NCBI GenBank assembly: GCA_003586115.2
Contig: QVOM02000049.1
Coordinates: forward strand, 21,133,765-21,197,764
From: Salvator merianae
Lineage: Eukaryota; Chordata; Lepidosauria; Squamata; Teiidae
DNA length: 64,000 bases
Direction: 5' to 3'
The notes below the pieces were generated by a model, which searched no databases, had not been told where the DNA came from, and saw nothing but the letters and a program-made list of their open reading frames with translations. The position numbers and the translations under genes are program-made. Below are positions 11,049-22,971 of the stretch, piece after piece (position 1 is the first letter of the stretch; every line of letters begins with the position of its first letter).

Positions 11049-11767
11049 GGCTGTGGTCACACTTCATGTTTTTGGGAGGCGAAGACCAGATTAAATCCTT
11101 GGCAGCCACATGCTAAATTGCATGACCAGTTTTTCCAAGGACTTTCCTGCTTGGAATGGGATTACCCTAAATTCAGATAATCCCAGCTCTGAATAACAGT
11201 TTCAGCAAGAAACAGACTCAGCAGGCCTCCTCCTGCCATCCCACCGAGGTCCCTAATGCCCCCACTGCCTCCCACCATCCTCCCATCCCTCGATGCCTGC
11301 CACCACCGCATCTGCAGCCACCCTCCCCCAATGTTCCTGCAGCGTCCCTCCACCTCCTGATGCCCCCTGCCACCTCCTACCACTCTTTTGAAGCCCCCCA
11401 CTGCCTCCCACCACCGCCCATACCATGATGTACAGCACAGCTGCAGCCACCTCCCAACACCTTTCCCAACTGCTATGGCTGCCTCCCACAACCCCTCCAT
11501 GTCCCCACTGCTTCCCACCACCACTCCGAAGCTGCCCACTGCCTCCTGTCACCCCATCCCCCAATGTCCACCACTGCTGTGACTGCAGCTGCAGTCACCT
11601 CCCACCTCCCGCCACTCCCAAGACCCTCCACCTCCCACCCCCGCAAACTCCCCTGCCTCCCTGCCCCAAATTACCTAGTATCAGGAGGGCTTAGGTGACA
11701 GCAGTGGCAGCCTCACTCCCCTGTTCATCCCAGGGACAGACTAAAACATGAAAATGTGACCACAGCC
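11049..11767. mobile_element. Non-autonomous DNA transposon with GGCTGTGGTCACA ends
   Basis: The left terminus GGCTGTGGTCACACTTCATG (11049-11068) faces the right terminus CATGAAAATGTGACCACAGCC (11747-11767). They agree over about 20 bp with small differences. The flanking 3 bp do not match (AAA versus TTG). The interior from about 11220 to 11660 is strongly C-rich on the + strand, with many CCACC and CCTCC runs and no transposase. Confidence 0.65.
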
Positions 11768-12600
11768 TTGGAAGAATTGAACAATTTTACTTCTGAAATC
11801 CACTTCAGTGCACAGAGTTATGGTGAAGTTAACTTGATTAAGCCTTGCTGGGGGCTGGATTGGAGTGAGCACTGTGGGGCTGGTACGGGGGTGAAAAGGC
11901 TTTAGGGATACGTCTAAAGGCTCCATTTCGCTCCTCCATACTGCAGGGAACTCTTCTGCAAGTGTGTTGCAACCTGCAAAATTAACGGTCCCTCATTGGT
12001 CACAGGAAAAGACCTGGATGGAAAGCCATGCAGCCTCATTCCTGGTCACCATCTGGCATGGGGTCAGGTCAATTGGCAAACAGTCACCCTCATGCCAGTT
12101 GGGCCACCAGGGTGTCACTGGAGTGCTTTCACTGGCTCTGACAGTTTGGTGGCCCTGGCAGCTGTTGGGGTGAGAAGCCAGCACATCTGGCCTGCTGACA
12201 TCTGCCCGCCACCCCCATCAGAGATCGGCTGAAAGTTGTCATAGGGACAGTGCCTTTATTGCATGAAAAACACTTCATGCAGTTGAAAATGCAAAAGGTA
12301 CAGGCTTCATCTACTTACATAATGATCCTGCGTCCAGACTGAAATTGGAGATGACAGATCTGGCAGAGCAAGAAAAAGAAAATAAAAAGATGACAATGGA
12401 TGCTGCACTTTTAACAGAGAGTTCATCTGCTCCAGTTTGTCTTAAAGCGTGCATAAAATCACCCAGATTGTCAACATTCCCTTGTGTCAGATTGTCCACA
12501 GTGCTGCCAGCTTTGAAGCTCTGTAATACCAGGCCCCGCCGGCTTGCATATTTCACTGACTCTGCTTTTCTTTTGCAGAAGAGAGAAACATGTAACTGTT
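11768..12600. other. Intergenic, no gene supported
   Basis: I see no gene or classifiable repeat. The segment ends where a CR1-group reverse-transcriptase remnant begins. Confidence 0.35.
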
Positions 12601-13225
12601 GGGAAATAATTGGAGCTGGTGTTGTCTCAAGGCCGTTTGGAATCTGAGAGCAAACGGGAGTTAACTAGGGTGGGAAACTGTGATTGTGGAGAGCTCCAGA
12701 GGGATCTCTTGACATTGGGTGAATGGGCAACAAAGTGGCAAATGCACTTCAATCTTAGCAAGTGCAAGTTGATGTACACTGAGGCAAACAACCCCAGTTA
12801 CACCTATAAACTGATGGGGGCCAAGATTCCAGTGACAGACCGGGAAAAGGATCTCGGGGTTCTGGTTGACAGTTCAGTGAAGGTGTTGACCAGTGTGCAG
12901 CAGCTGTGAAAAAACCTAATTCAATGCTAGAAGTAATTAGAAAGGGAATAGAAAATAGTGTCATTGTGCCTCTTTATAAATCTACGGTGAGACCGCACTT
13001 GGAATATTGTGTATAATTCTGGTCACCTCACCTCAGACAGGATATTGTGGAACTGGAAAAAGTGCAGAAAAGAGCAACCAGAATGATCAAGGGGCTGGAA
13101 CACCTTCCTTACGAAATCATGGCCTCTTCAGCCTTGAAAGACAGCGTTTAAGAGGGGACTTGACTGAAGTATATAAAATCATGTACAGTATGGGTAAGGT
13201 GGATAGAGAAAAATTCTATCACAAT
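12601..13225 (+). repeat. CR1-group LINE remnant (C-terminal part of reverse transcriptase ORF)
   Basis: Broken frames on the + strand spell CR1-like phrases in order: ELQRDLLTLGEWATKWQMHF, KCKLMYT, DREKDLGVLVDSSVKV, then (after stops) VRPHLEYCV and LRGDLTEVYKIM. Family knowledge places these downstream of the catalytic motif. Several in-frame stops and shifts show it is dead. The sequence just beyond it (AAAGTGCAAAGAGGCCC, to 13257) looks like the terminus of one of the local DNA elements. Confidence 0.75.
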
Positions 13226-13443
13226 ACCATTCTGGGCTGTAAAGTGCAAAGAGGCCCTAAGTGTGGTTCCTATATGATCTCTGCTGGTTGTGTGTTCACA
13301 TCCCTGGAATCTTTGGTTTACAATGAAAGTTGTTGTCTGTATTGAGCTTTGCTGTTAGATGCTTTGGGAGCTGGTCCTGGGGCAATCCCTGCAAGCACGC
13401 ATTTGTGCATGGGAAGTGCGATATCATTGCCACCAGCGGTGGC

Positions 13444-13593
13444 CGGCAGCTTTAAGCTGGGTGTTTGCACCCCGCACAAAGCACCCCACGACTGTTCTTA
13501 GGCGACCTGCTGAGGCAGTACGGAGGCCCCACAAACAGTCATGGTGCGCTTCGCGCAGGGCGCAAACACCCGGGCTTAAAGCCTCCAGCTGCC
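13444..13593. repeat. Foldback core, family C, copy 1
   Basis: The left arm (about 13444-13497) and right arm (about 13533-13593) are imperfect reverse complements: CTTTAAGC and GGGTGTTTGCACC face GGCGCAAACACCC and GCTTAAAG. The loop carries GCAGTACGGAGGCC, which is also present in the second copy at 32197-32417. The outer termini are not clear here. Confidence 0.6.
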
Positions 13594-14065
13594 TCTGATT
13601 GCCACTACTGTTGTTCCATGTCAAATGATAACATCCTCAGATGACTTCAAAACCATCTGTGGCTGCCATTGCTATCTTTAAAAGCTATTTCTTCTGGTAT
13701 TAGAAGTAATATCATTATCATCCATTTTTGAACCACTGCTGGATAATGTTCTCCTGAAGCTTTCTCCTTAATTCTGTGTTCTGTTCTTTCCCATAATTTA
13801 TCAGCATATCTTTTAAAAAGAAAAGAAAAAGAAAAATCACCCATCTGTTGTGTGGGTGGGCCCTTGGTCTTTTGATAACCAATTGAGTATTTCTGCTGTC
13901 CATCAGTCATCATCTCTTCCACAGGACTAATATACTTGTAGTCATTTAATTGGATCATTGCAGTACTTACTGTGATACAAATAACCTTCTGTATCTGAAA
14001 CCAAGAGCATAAGAAAATAAAATACTGCTATCCATGCCAGTATCATGGCTTTCAAAGCAGTCTCT

Positions 14066-14568
14066 GGGCTTTTCTGCATGGAGCCTTAATCCATTTTAAG
14101 GGTCCGTGTAGTTCACTTCTAGGCCTCATACATCTGCACAGAGACAGAACATGATCTGGATTAAGGGAAGCCTTAATGTGGATCACTGGGAGACCTGGTG
14201 AATCAGAACATTCCAAGGTAGAGCAATCCCTGCAGTGCAGCAGCCATCTGCACTGCAAGGGCTAGAACAGCCCAGAAATGGGCTTCCAGCAGTTGCAGTG
14301 CAAATGCTGGCAGCCCAACCATGACAGCAGCTGTGGAAATGTCCAGCCACTGCCATGATGACCAAGGACACAGTGCAGCATGCAGCTACGCAGCCACAGC
14401 TGCACCACACCAAGTCCTGCAGCATTCACACCCAGAAGAAGGTGCAAGCACTGCATAGTGGGAGCAATCCAGCTGTTCCTGGTACAATTGTGGACAACAA
14501 TTTTGTCCACAGCTAGTAGCAATCAGAAGCATCTGCACGCTCACTAGCAACCAAGTGCAGACAAGCCC
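14066..14568. mobile_element. Non-autonomous DNA transposon, family A, copy 2
   Basis: It starts GGGCTTTTCTGCATGG and ends AAGTGCAGACAAGCCC. Inside, it shares with the other family A copies GCAAGGGCTAGAACAGCCC, CCATGACAGCAGCTGTGGAA, GGTACAATTGTGGACAA and TGCTCACTAGCAACCA-like text. The flanking triplets are TCT and TTT, so any 3-bp duplication has one mismatch. Confidence 0.65.
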
Positions 14569-15041
14569 TTTGGAGCAGCTTCCACACAGTCCTTATGGAC
14601 CTCACTAGTTGCCATGATAAACCATGGCATCTGCTTGCCACAGCAAGTCCTGGAAGGCACAGCCTCCCGGGGAGCACTCTTGCCACACAATCTCAGCAGC
14701 TGGCCCACTTCATTGCACCAAAACGGCACTGAGAAGAGTTCTGTCAGAGGTCTGCTTTACAATGATCTCCTGAACATTCCATACAGTAGACAAATCCAGC
14801 TGTCTTTGGCACATGAAGCCTGGCACCATTTAACTGGGCTCCTGAAAACAGACCCAGAAATGGGCCATTCTCTGCACATGGCAGTAATCCCCCGGCTTGC
14901 AAATTTAGAAGCCAACAAACTTGTGTTCCTGACCTCTGGAGTGAGGTTAGGATAGGCTATAGTGGAGCAGATGGCCCCTGATGCATGCCACTGTCCACCA
15001 CACCAGCTTGTCCCAGATTGTGCAATCCAGGCCAGTACTGT
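14569..15041. other. Intergenic between two DNA elements
   Basis: No gene is supported. Open frames on both strands over 14614-15098 have no recognisable domain. Confidence 0.35.
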
Positions 15042-16011
15042 GGGCCTTTTCGCACTCAACAGTAGCAAGCATGAGGCATGCTTGCTAGGTAAGTGCATTC
15101 ACACCAGAAGACAGCCGTAGTGACTGGCAGCAGACCTTATCCGCTGTCGATCGCTACTACCACTGGAGAAGGAAATAGGTGTCCGAATCCTCACTTGAAG
15201 CTCAAAGTGAGCTTCAGGTGAGGATTCCTTAGCACTCACCGTCTCCACGGCGGTGGCGGCCATCTTCTGGGCGATCAGCCCACCCATCACACATGCACGG
15301 TCTCGCGATCATGCATGTGTGATGGACACTGGAGCCTACCCCTTTGCACAGGCCCAAATGAGCCCATGCAAGGCCCCAGTTGGGCCCTCGATGCCACAAT
15401 CGGGCCAGGGATGCTAGATGGGGCCGCACTGCGTCCCATCCAGGGTGTTGGTGCCTGACTGCAGGTGCGAAGGACAGTCGCCGCAGCAGCAGCCTGCAAG
15501 TGTCAAGCTGCTGTCATGGTGACCTGGAGGCCCACACAGTGCGCATGCATGACACGTCTCACGCATCCACACTGGGCCCCTCCCTGTAGTGCAATCGGGC
15601 CTTCCCAGTTGCCATGGCAGCAGCCTGATGCTTGCAGGCCACTGCTGCGGTGACCATCCCTCACACCCACAATCAGGTCCCAGGCCTGATTGCGGCAGCG
15701 TGAGCCTGACTGGGGCCTCACACAGGCCCATTCAGGCCTGCGTGAAGGGATTGGCCCCACTGACCACCACACATGTGCATGCATGCACGTGAAGCTGCTG
15801 CTGGTCGCCATGGCAGCAGACGGCCGCTTGCCAGCTGCTGTCATGGCGAGGATCAGGTACAGCTACTGGTGTTCGCACTCGCGAACGCCGGTAGCTGGCT
15901 TAAGGTAAGTTTTTAGGCCCCATAGTGCAGACGGTGTCTGCCTGATGGGGTGTATTCCACCCTAGAACGGGCTAATTAACCCATTGTAGCATGGGAAATG
16001 CAAGCAGGCCC
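15042..16011. mobile_element. Non-autonomous DNA transposon, family A-related, TSD TGT
   Basis: The left terminus GGGCCTTTTCGCACT (15042-15056) faces the right terminus ATGCAAGCAGGCCC (15998-16011). TGT is directly repeated outside both ends (15039-15041 and 16012-16014). The 970-bp interior is made of repeated 'GCTGCTGTCATGG' and 'CACATGTGCATGCATG' type blocks, related to the interior of family A. No transposase frame is present. Confidence 0.65.
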
Positions 16012-16014
16012 TGT

Positions 16015-17479
16015 GTGCCAAGTTGTGTGGTGCATAAACAGCCTGAAAGTCTTTTACCTGGAAAAACCTTGTTTTCAACCACTAAAATAGCTAAGCATAG
16101 ATTCAAAATTTATTCTGGAAGCTTCTCACTCAGGGGTCACCAAGGGATGTGCCTGGACTATGCTAGTACTTTGAACATGTCTGCTGGATTTCACAGTTTT
16201 TGATTTATGTGTTGTCTCCCTCTGTATTAGTAAAGAATTAGCATTGCCTGAGAATATTTTTGAAACTTCCAGCAGTTTAAAGCTGAAATGCAAGTAGACT
16301 AAGGCTACATCTAAATGGTCAAGAAAGGCCACCTGGTAAGAGCCTCTGGGAATGGCAACCCACGTCATTGCCTCCATTAGGCCTACAGCCAGATCCAAAA
16401 ACAGGAAAACCACTATTGGGAGATGTTCTGCTGGTAAACCCTGGCAAAAGACTCCAAAGACTTTTTCACCCTCTTACATCACCGCTACCACTGTCTAGAG
16501 GAATAGCAGTGGCTGTTCAGCTTACCTAAGCCAGACTCCAATTCAACACCAGACGGAAAATGGCTGTCTGCTGCGGCCATTAGCTGTCCAGGGCTAAACC
16601 ACACCAGGTGAAAAACTTCAAAGGTGCAGAACTTTTGTTCCACTTCTTCAAAGTCTTCAAGACCCAAGACACCAGCTGTGTACCTGACATGCCACCTGGG
16701 CCAATAGCAGAACTGTTGGATCCTGCCACAAAGATGACTTTTTGCCTGGCCGTGAAGTTGTAACCTATGAAGCAGCCACGGTCAGAAGAAAACCAGTAGT
16801 ACAGGCACAATCCTGCCATTAGAAATGGACAAAAATAGCTTGGATTACTGCAGAACAGTCGGCATTGTAGGTATTGCAGCTCTAATTTGATTAGGCTGTG
16901 AAGATATGCTATTTAATGTAGCCACTCTTTCAAAGCTGGAAGGAACTGCTCTAAGCCAAATCGGTAAATTCCACAAAAAAAACGAATTTTCTGTTTCAAG
17001 ACGCTTCCTTTCCTCAGACCTATTTCTCTGTGTGCCATGAAGCTCAGCTTTAAGGAACGAAGAGAGCATGTTGATGCTTTGCACTGGATGAAGTATCCAG
17101 CTGCTAGCTACATACTGCAGTGAAGTATCCAGCTGCCAGTTAGATACTGCAAGCTATTTCTGTCCTCCCATGAAGTAGGAGACAAGGCAGCTCCAGCTGG
17201 TTCTACCATGTTGTGTAACCTTATTACAGGGCATTTATAGGTACCTGCCCAAGTGGCTAGAATGGGATCAGTTATGGGCAAATGGGAAACAAACCTCACA
17301 AGATCTTTATGGAAAAGCATAGGATAATGGGTGTGTAATATAACATAAAAGCTAAAAAGCCTTCATCTGGGGAAGGGACAAAGGTTTGGGACCTGGTGAG
17401 TCTGAAAACCTGAAGCTAGTCACATCGAGTTGGCTGTTCACACCTAGAAAAGGCAGGGGGGAAGCATCTCCAAAGTATC
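16015..17479. other. Intergenic, no gene supported
   Basis: No recognisable gene or clear repeat boundary. The short frames in this span lack known motifs. Confidence 0.35.
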
Positions 17480-17482
17480 TTA

Positions 17483-17599
17483 GGTTGCATCCGGATGTTG
17501 CTTATTTATTCTACTACATTCGGATATTCCAGAATAAAGCATGGATATTCTGGAATATCCAAATATAGCAGAATAAGTAAGTCACATCTGGATGCAGCC
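17483..17599. mobile_element. Small foldback DNA transposon with TTA duplication
   Basis: The 117 bp are almost one continuous palindrome: GGTTGCATCCGGATG at the left faces CATCTGGATGCAGCC at the right, and the arms continue inward through TTATTCTACTACATT and AATATAGCAGAATAA to paired GGATATTCCAGAATA and TATTCTGGAATATCC segments. TTA is duplicated at 17480-17482 and 17600-17602, which fits PIF/Harbinger-type insertion. Confidence 0.85.
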
Positions 17600-17602
17600 T
17601 TA

Positions 17603-18162
17603 GAGGTGGTAGCATGAGGCACTAGTGCTCTCATTCCATCTCTCATTCCACTTTGAAGATGCATTTCTGGCTCTTAACATGCATTAGAGGTGTGAAGAAG
17701 TCATACCAAACCATCTCTAAGCTGCCTTTGAGAAGCTTTTTTTTTTTTAAACTGTGTGTGAGTCCAACCATAGATGGACCAAGGGTCTGCATACAGTGCC
17801 TGCCAACATTCCCATCTTTCTTCAGTTAGAAGGGAAATTTCCCTGTAGCCACTTATGCTGCTCTAGGCAACAGACGAATATTGCAGCAGCAAGTGATATT
17901 CTAGACAAAAACCCCTCTGGAATACTTGCTTGTTGCCTAGACAAAGCAGGGGCTCGCGCTGTCTGTGCAAATCTGGGTATTTCTCCAGCGCAAAATATCC
18001 AGACGTGTGTGCTGCCACCACTGCACATTCATGGCCATCTTTTTCAGCCTCCACACATGCATGGTGGGCACAGCGAAGATGCAGCTCCATCCAGAAGGTA
18101 AGACATGGCACTAATCTGGAAAAACCCATCACCAGCATCAGCTTTTCCTGCAATAGGTTATT
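17603..18162. other. Intergenic, possible old element
   Basis: No gene is supported. The end (TTTTCCTGCAATAGGT region) recalls a degraded repeat also seen near 25210 and 27660. Confidence 0.3.
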
Positions 18163-18453
18163 GAGGCGCGGTGGCGCAGGTGGCTAAGGCACTGATCTTT
18201 CAATAGGAGGATCGGAGTTCAAGGCCCCTGTCTGCCGTGTAGAGGGGATGAGTGCCCTCTACTGGCCTCTAGCTCCAGCCAACCTAGCTGTTCGAAAGCA
18301 AGTAATTGCAAGTAGATAAATAGGGAGCATCACATTGTGTGATGCGGAAGATAGACAGATGTAAGCCTTCGGGCGAAAAATAACCTTGTAAGCCGCTTTG
18401 AGTCAGCTTCGGCCGAGAAAAGCGGGGTATAAAAACCAAGTTCTTCTTCTTCT
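18163..18453 (+). repeat. tRNA-derived SINE with TTC tail, copy 2
   Basis: The head has GGTGGCGCAGGTGGCTAAGG (A-box region) and GGAGTTCAAGGCCCC (B-box region). The body has AGTAATTGCAAGTAGATAAA and the 3' part ends GTATAAAAACCAAG followed by only about four TTC units. Its tail is far shorter than in the copies at 7280-7623 and 27272-27628, so the tract expanded in those two or contracted here. Confidence 0.9.
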
Positions 18454-19073
18454 ATTGGGCATTTTAGGGCGGTTATAGTGGAGCTATGGTGGGGTTGCGA
18501 CAGATGCATGTGGCAATCTCACCGTAATGCAGCCATAATGGCATTATATTTCCCCTGTTTGGATGGGGCCTTAGTTTGAAAGCCATTCTATACTTTATGT
18601 TTCTGAAGACATATTCTGCAAATTATGCATTCACATTTTGTTGGGGGCAACTTGTGTCATGTTTGTGCAAGAAGCACCCAATGTTTACATTTCTCTCATT
18701 GCATTTTTGTGTAGGAATGCCTATTGATCCGCACACGCTGCTGAAAAGCTTCCTTTGCACAATTTGGTTTTTCACAAAACATCCAACATGAGACGAGGCT
18801 CCATCACGATTTGGTCAACCAAGGCCCTGGAGCATTCTGGGAGTGCATACTTGACTGGCCAAAGTGTGCAGTTGCAGTTCTCACCACTCTACCTTGGAAA
18901 AGCTGTATTGGTCCAATGCAGCTCATTAAAAAGTAGTCTGGGAATTTGCTATCAGAAAGGGGTCAGGCTGTGTGTCATTTGTCGCAGTTCTGGGGTTGTT
19001 ATGCCAGGTACCCAAGTTCTGCTCTGAACCTAAGCTTTTGGATATGGCTATGATATCCATCATCAGAGGATAT
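18454..19073. other. Intergenic, no gene supported
   Basis: No coding feature is recognised. The open frames at 18576-19027 lack known motifs. Confidence 0.35.
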
Positions 19074-19209
19074 GGCCCTTTCTGTCTGCTGTCCACATGC
19101 TAATGCAGATTACAAAAGGCCATACCCAGAGTCTGTTGCAGTCTGCACTAGCAGGTGAACAGCAGGCCCCTATTCTGGGATATATTCCAGAATAAGGCCC
19201 AGAAGGGCC
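19074..19209. mobile_element. Small non-autonomous DNA transposon, family F, TSD TAT
   Basis: The left terminus GGCCCTTTCTGTCTGC (19074-19089) faces a right end CCAGAAGGGCC (19199-19209). TAT is repeated at 19071-19073 and 19210-19212. The 136-bp body has GGGATATATTCCAGAATAAG near the right end, shared with the relative at 26017-26189. Confidence 0.75.
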
Positions 19210-19212
19210 TAT

Positions 19213-20293
19213 GACTTCTAGCTCTTCCGGTTGCTCACCATTGGCAAGGTATATTATTTATTTCAGGTCACCTTGCATCTGGGCCTGGCAGTCATATCCT
19301 CTGAAGATGGATATTATAGCCATATCTGAAAGCTGAGGATCAAAGGAGAACATTGGAATATGGCCGAACAACCCAAAAACTGAGACAAGTGAGGAGAAAA
19401 CCAGCTATGGAAGCCTCCATTATCAGCCTTAATTTGCTTCTAAGGGACCACAGATAGCTGCATTAATAGTAAACCTGGGAACCCTAACTTAAATCATAAC
19501 CCTGTTATTATTTTATTTTATTTTGTGGTATTCATATGTTTAATTTAACTATGTTTTATTTCTTTCATTGTTCTACACTCCTGATTGTTATTCACCACTC
19601 TGAGACCTCGGTAATAGGGTGGTATATGAATTTGAAGAAAATAAAGGAATAATAAACTGTTGAATGCTGTTCTTTTTGATAGCTGAGTTGGCTAAAGGCA
19701 CAAAGGGAACAGGTCAGCTGCAGGTCTTGGGCCACGGGGGTTGGACTTCAGGGCCAGACTTGTGGAAATTTGCAGTATGTAATTTTTGGCATGTTTCCAT
19801 GTGACTATGAGACAAGCAGGAATCCTTCCTACGTTGCTCCTCCAACAAACGCTCTGCTAGGATATCTGTGTGGATTCTTACATAAGTGTGGGAAGCTTTT
19901 CTGTAACATTTACAGGTAAGCAAGAACAGAGCTTGGGAATCACCATTTATACCTAGCAATTTTCTAAACCACTGCTTAATAAGAGCCTGCAGGATCTCAA
20001 GAGGCAAATATTTGCCTCTGAGGGGAAAAAAAAACAACAACACCCTAAACACACAAATGCACACAAAGCTTTTCAGAGAACCAGAACATGGGGGCTGGGG
20101 GCAAGCTATTGTTCAGATAAGACATCAGTGTTTCATCCTCCAGCTTTTTTCTTTCTTTTTTCCTCTTAAAATTTGTTTTATCCTTCAGTTTTTAGGAATT
20201 GTCCTTTTTTTAACAATTCTTTAGCTGTATATTACTGTTTCATTTGTAGGTGTTTTTTTTATTTAGAGCTTTTAAATAACCTTCTTTTCAACT
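19213..20293. other. Intergenic with a LINE 3' tail near 19490-19660
   Basis: The part around 19585-19660 (CACTCTGAGACCTCGG, AGGGTGGTATATGAA, then AATAAAGGAATAATAAA) has the layout of the 3' end of a CR1/L3-like LINE. Nothing else is recognised. Confidence 0.4.
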
Positions 20294-20566
20294 GTGGAGA
20301 TGGGAAATGAGAACAAGCGATTAAGTACCAGTCTGGAGAGCCAGAGAGCACCTAAGCCTTCTAAACAATCTAAAATAGAAAATTTATTGATGCTTGTGGG
20401 CTCACCAAGCCCTTCAGATGATATTCCATTAAGCGATAGATTTAGTGCTTCGGAACCTGAACTTGTTGTTACTCCAGATAGTGGAGAGAGAGGACAGCTG
20501 GATGAAGACTTTTCACCCAGGAAGAGCTTGGCTGGAAGGGGAGTAAAATGGCTTTGGTGTCTATAA
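20294..20566 (+). CDS. Unrecognised 90-codon open frame, possibly a LINE ORF1 remnant
   Basis: The frame begins MEMGNENKRL, is rich in Ser, Pro, Lys and Glu, and contains SKIENLLMLVGSPSPSDD and SASEPELVVTPDSGE. It has no membrane or signal segment and no catalytic motif. A polar, low-complexity N-terminal region like this would fit the start of a LINE ORF1, and a LINE-like 3' end lies 0.6 kb downstream (21160-21546), but I cannot name a family. It could equally be a chance frame. Confidence 0.25.
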   Translation: MEMGNENKRLSTSLESQRAPKPSKQSKIENLLMLVGSPSPSDDIPLSDRFSASEPELVVTPDSGERGQLDEDFSPRKSLAGRGVKWLWCL

Positions 20567-21159
20567 GGGCATAAGAGAGAGGTTCTGGTTTGTCTAACTA
20601 TTCCTTTTCGCCCAAATGGCTGACTCGCATCAAAAAGGCATCCCAGCTTGAAAAATATGCATCTTTTAATTTGTGTTATCATTTAAGGAAATTCTTGACA
20701 TAAGCCCAGTTTGGACAAACTGATTTCGTGGTCAAACATGGCAGATTCCATCACATGTTCTATGAACAGAGATTATCCCCCTTTTCACACTTACTGTCCT
20801 TATTCTGGACCAGGTGGGACACTCTGACACAGGATACGCAGCCCATCTCTGGCTCAGATGGGTTGCCACTGGTGTAAGACATGGCTGGCTGCATTGGGAT
20901 GGCCTGTCCTGTACCCGACCCTGCCACCAGAGGTTCCAAAGGTCAGGAACAGAGGTTCCTGGCCTTCAGAGTTCTGGGGGAGAGGTTGTTTTGCACTCTG
21001 TTGCATTGCCAAAATGGGCCCCTCACATTCTGGAAGAGGGGTCCATGTTCTTTCTGCATACAGCTTGCTGTTCCAGGATAAGGTAACTAGCACACCAGTA
21101 GACCTTGATGCTGAGGGCTCCAGTAAACTGGGTGAGGGTGGACCTTTTCCTAGCACAGG

Positions 21160-21546
21160 ACAACATCCCTTGTGGAAAAGGTCTATGTGACTGTGGTGCT
21201 CCAGTTACTGAGGTTCTCTCTTATATTTTATTTGATTGTCCATTGTATTCCTCAGTAAGGGTAACATGTGTGAAGTCTTTCTAAAAATACGTGACCTATC
21301 AGGATGCTAAGGGGAAATTGTCTTGTTTCTTACAAGGACAATACACCCAAGTGACCCATAAAGTCACATTATTTTTTACAAGGGCTGCACATATTAAAAA
21401 TATATTTTTGGAGCAAAATGCGATACTCTGTTCAGGGAATGGAGATTGCTGGTTTTAGAATTTGTTTTGTCCTGATTTTGTTTTTTCCTGTGTTTGCTAT
21501 GGTCATATGACTGATCAATAAACTAAAATTGAATTGAATTGAATTA
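21160..21546 (+). repeat. LINE 3' end, unclassified, with GAATT tail
   Basis: The + strand encodes a C-terminal-like segment, CDCGAPVTEVLSYILFDCP, similar to the Cys/His finger found near the end of several LINE ORF2 proteins. Stops follow, then a 3' end with ATAAACTAAAATTGAATTGA and further GAATT repeats. Family assignment (R4 or Vingi-like among others) is open. Confidence 0.5.
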
Positions 21547-22476
21547 AGAATCAGAACTAGGCTGAGACTATGGCTTTTTTGGCAGTAATCTGGATGGAAA
21601 AGCTGCTGTACTTTTGTTGTTTTTCTGTTACTCTTGGAAGTCAGACAATGTTTTTTTAAAAAAAATGTGCATAAATATTAAATTTTTCTTTTGCCACTAA
21701 TCTAATGGCTTGAGGCTTTGCACAAAAAGTTGAACAGTGCCTCAACATAGAAGATGGAATCATAAACAGGTTTGTCGTTGTATCGTAATAAAAATAGCTA
21801 AATCAACAAAGACTTACCCGAGACCACTGGACATAAATATCAGGGTCTGCACAGCATTGAGAGATGTGCTATTTTGTTGTGCAAAGACTATAATATCACT
21901 ATGGCCTCAGAGAGAAGCAGAAATGCATTGGCAGAAGAGATATTTAGTATCAGAATGGAGAACACTACACAGGCAGATTTTCCCACAAATGGGGGGACAG
22001 ACCCACAGGTATTCCTGGCTCTGCCTTCTTGCATGGACATCAAATACATAGCCAATGGGAACACTGTCCACACATCAGCATACAGGAAATGCAGTGTCAT
22101 TATTTCCCTCATGTGACAAGATGTTCTGTGTGGAGCATCTCCAATGAATGAAAGGATACAGCTGCATCAGGCTGCCCTTCTGCATGGGTTTGTTTGGTGA
22201 TTCTCTGGCTCCAAGAGCACCTCTCTCCAGAGTTTCCAGATTTATCCACTGACAGGTGGTGACAATGGGCCAAAAGAGATTATACACAGCTTTCGTTGTC
22301 CAGAGCAAGCAAACCACTGAACACCAGCAGGAGTCAGGAGCAACCAATTACTCAGTGGGGTGATTGTGGGTTTCTTCTGCAAACAGCCACAGTCTGTGTG
22401 GTTGGGAGGAGTGAGGATTATGGCAGTAGAACATTCTAACTAGCATGGTTTGGGCCAGTCGGGATCGGTTACAGGG
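21547..22476. other. Intergenic, no gene supported
   Basis: No gene is recognised. The frames at 21737-22116 lack known domains. Confidence 0.35.
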
Positions 22477-22927
22477 GGGAGTGTTCGCACTTGTCAGTGC
22501 TGGAACACTCTCCGAGCCAACCAGCGGTTGAAGAAATGCACTTGATAAGTAGCTGGGTCCAGACCCAGAGAAGCTGTGTCTGGACTTGTGTCCGGACATG
22601 TGTCGGGACATGTCTGAATAGCCACCAGGGTCCAGACCTCAAAGTTCGAACCTGGGTTCATACTGTCTAATGGTGCTTGCACGGCCACGCAGTCTCCACC
22701 CTGCCGCCATTCCAAACCAGGAAGTGGTGGAACACACCACTCCCAATCCGCACCTGATGGCGCTAGTCAGCTTGGAGACTACAATTTTTTTGACCACAGC
22801 TGGTGACCTTCAGGCAAGCTTCAGGTGGGCTTAGGTGAGTCCAGTCAGCTAAAGCTGTTTGCAGGCACAAATGCTCCATTCCAGCGAGTATCCTGGAATG
22901 TTCCTCTTGCTAAGTGCAAACAGGCCT
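22477..22927. mobile_element. Non-autonomous DNA transposon, family B, copy 3 (left end uncertain)
   Basis: The right end CTAAGTGCAAACAGGCCT and the preceding CCATTCCAGCGAGTATCC match the right ends of the elements at 1878-2458 and 9360-9979. The left end is likely the GGGAGTGTTCGCACTT at 22477-22492, three mismatches from the family terminus. No flanking duplication is left. Confidence 0.5.
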
Positions 22928-22971
22928 GAAGTAACTGGCACCTTGCCTTGGGTGGCAAGCAACCACACTTT

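Noticed and set aside
18163..18260. Possible tRNA gene
   Set aside because: The A-box and B-box region belongs to a SINE head present in three copies; it lacks a complete cloverleaf with proper acceptor stem.
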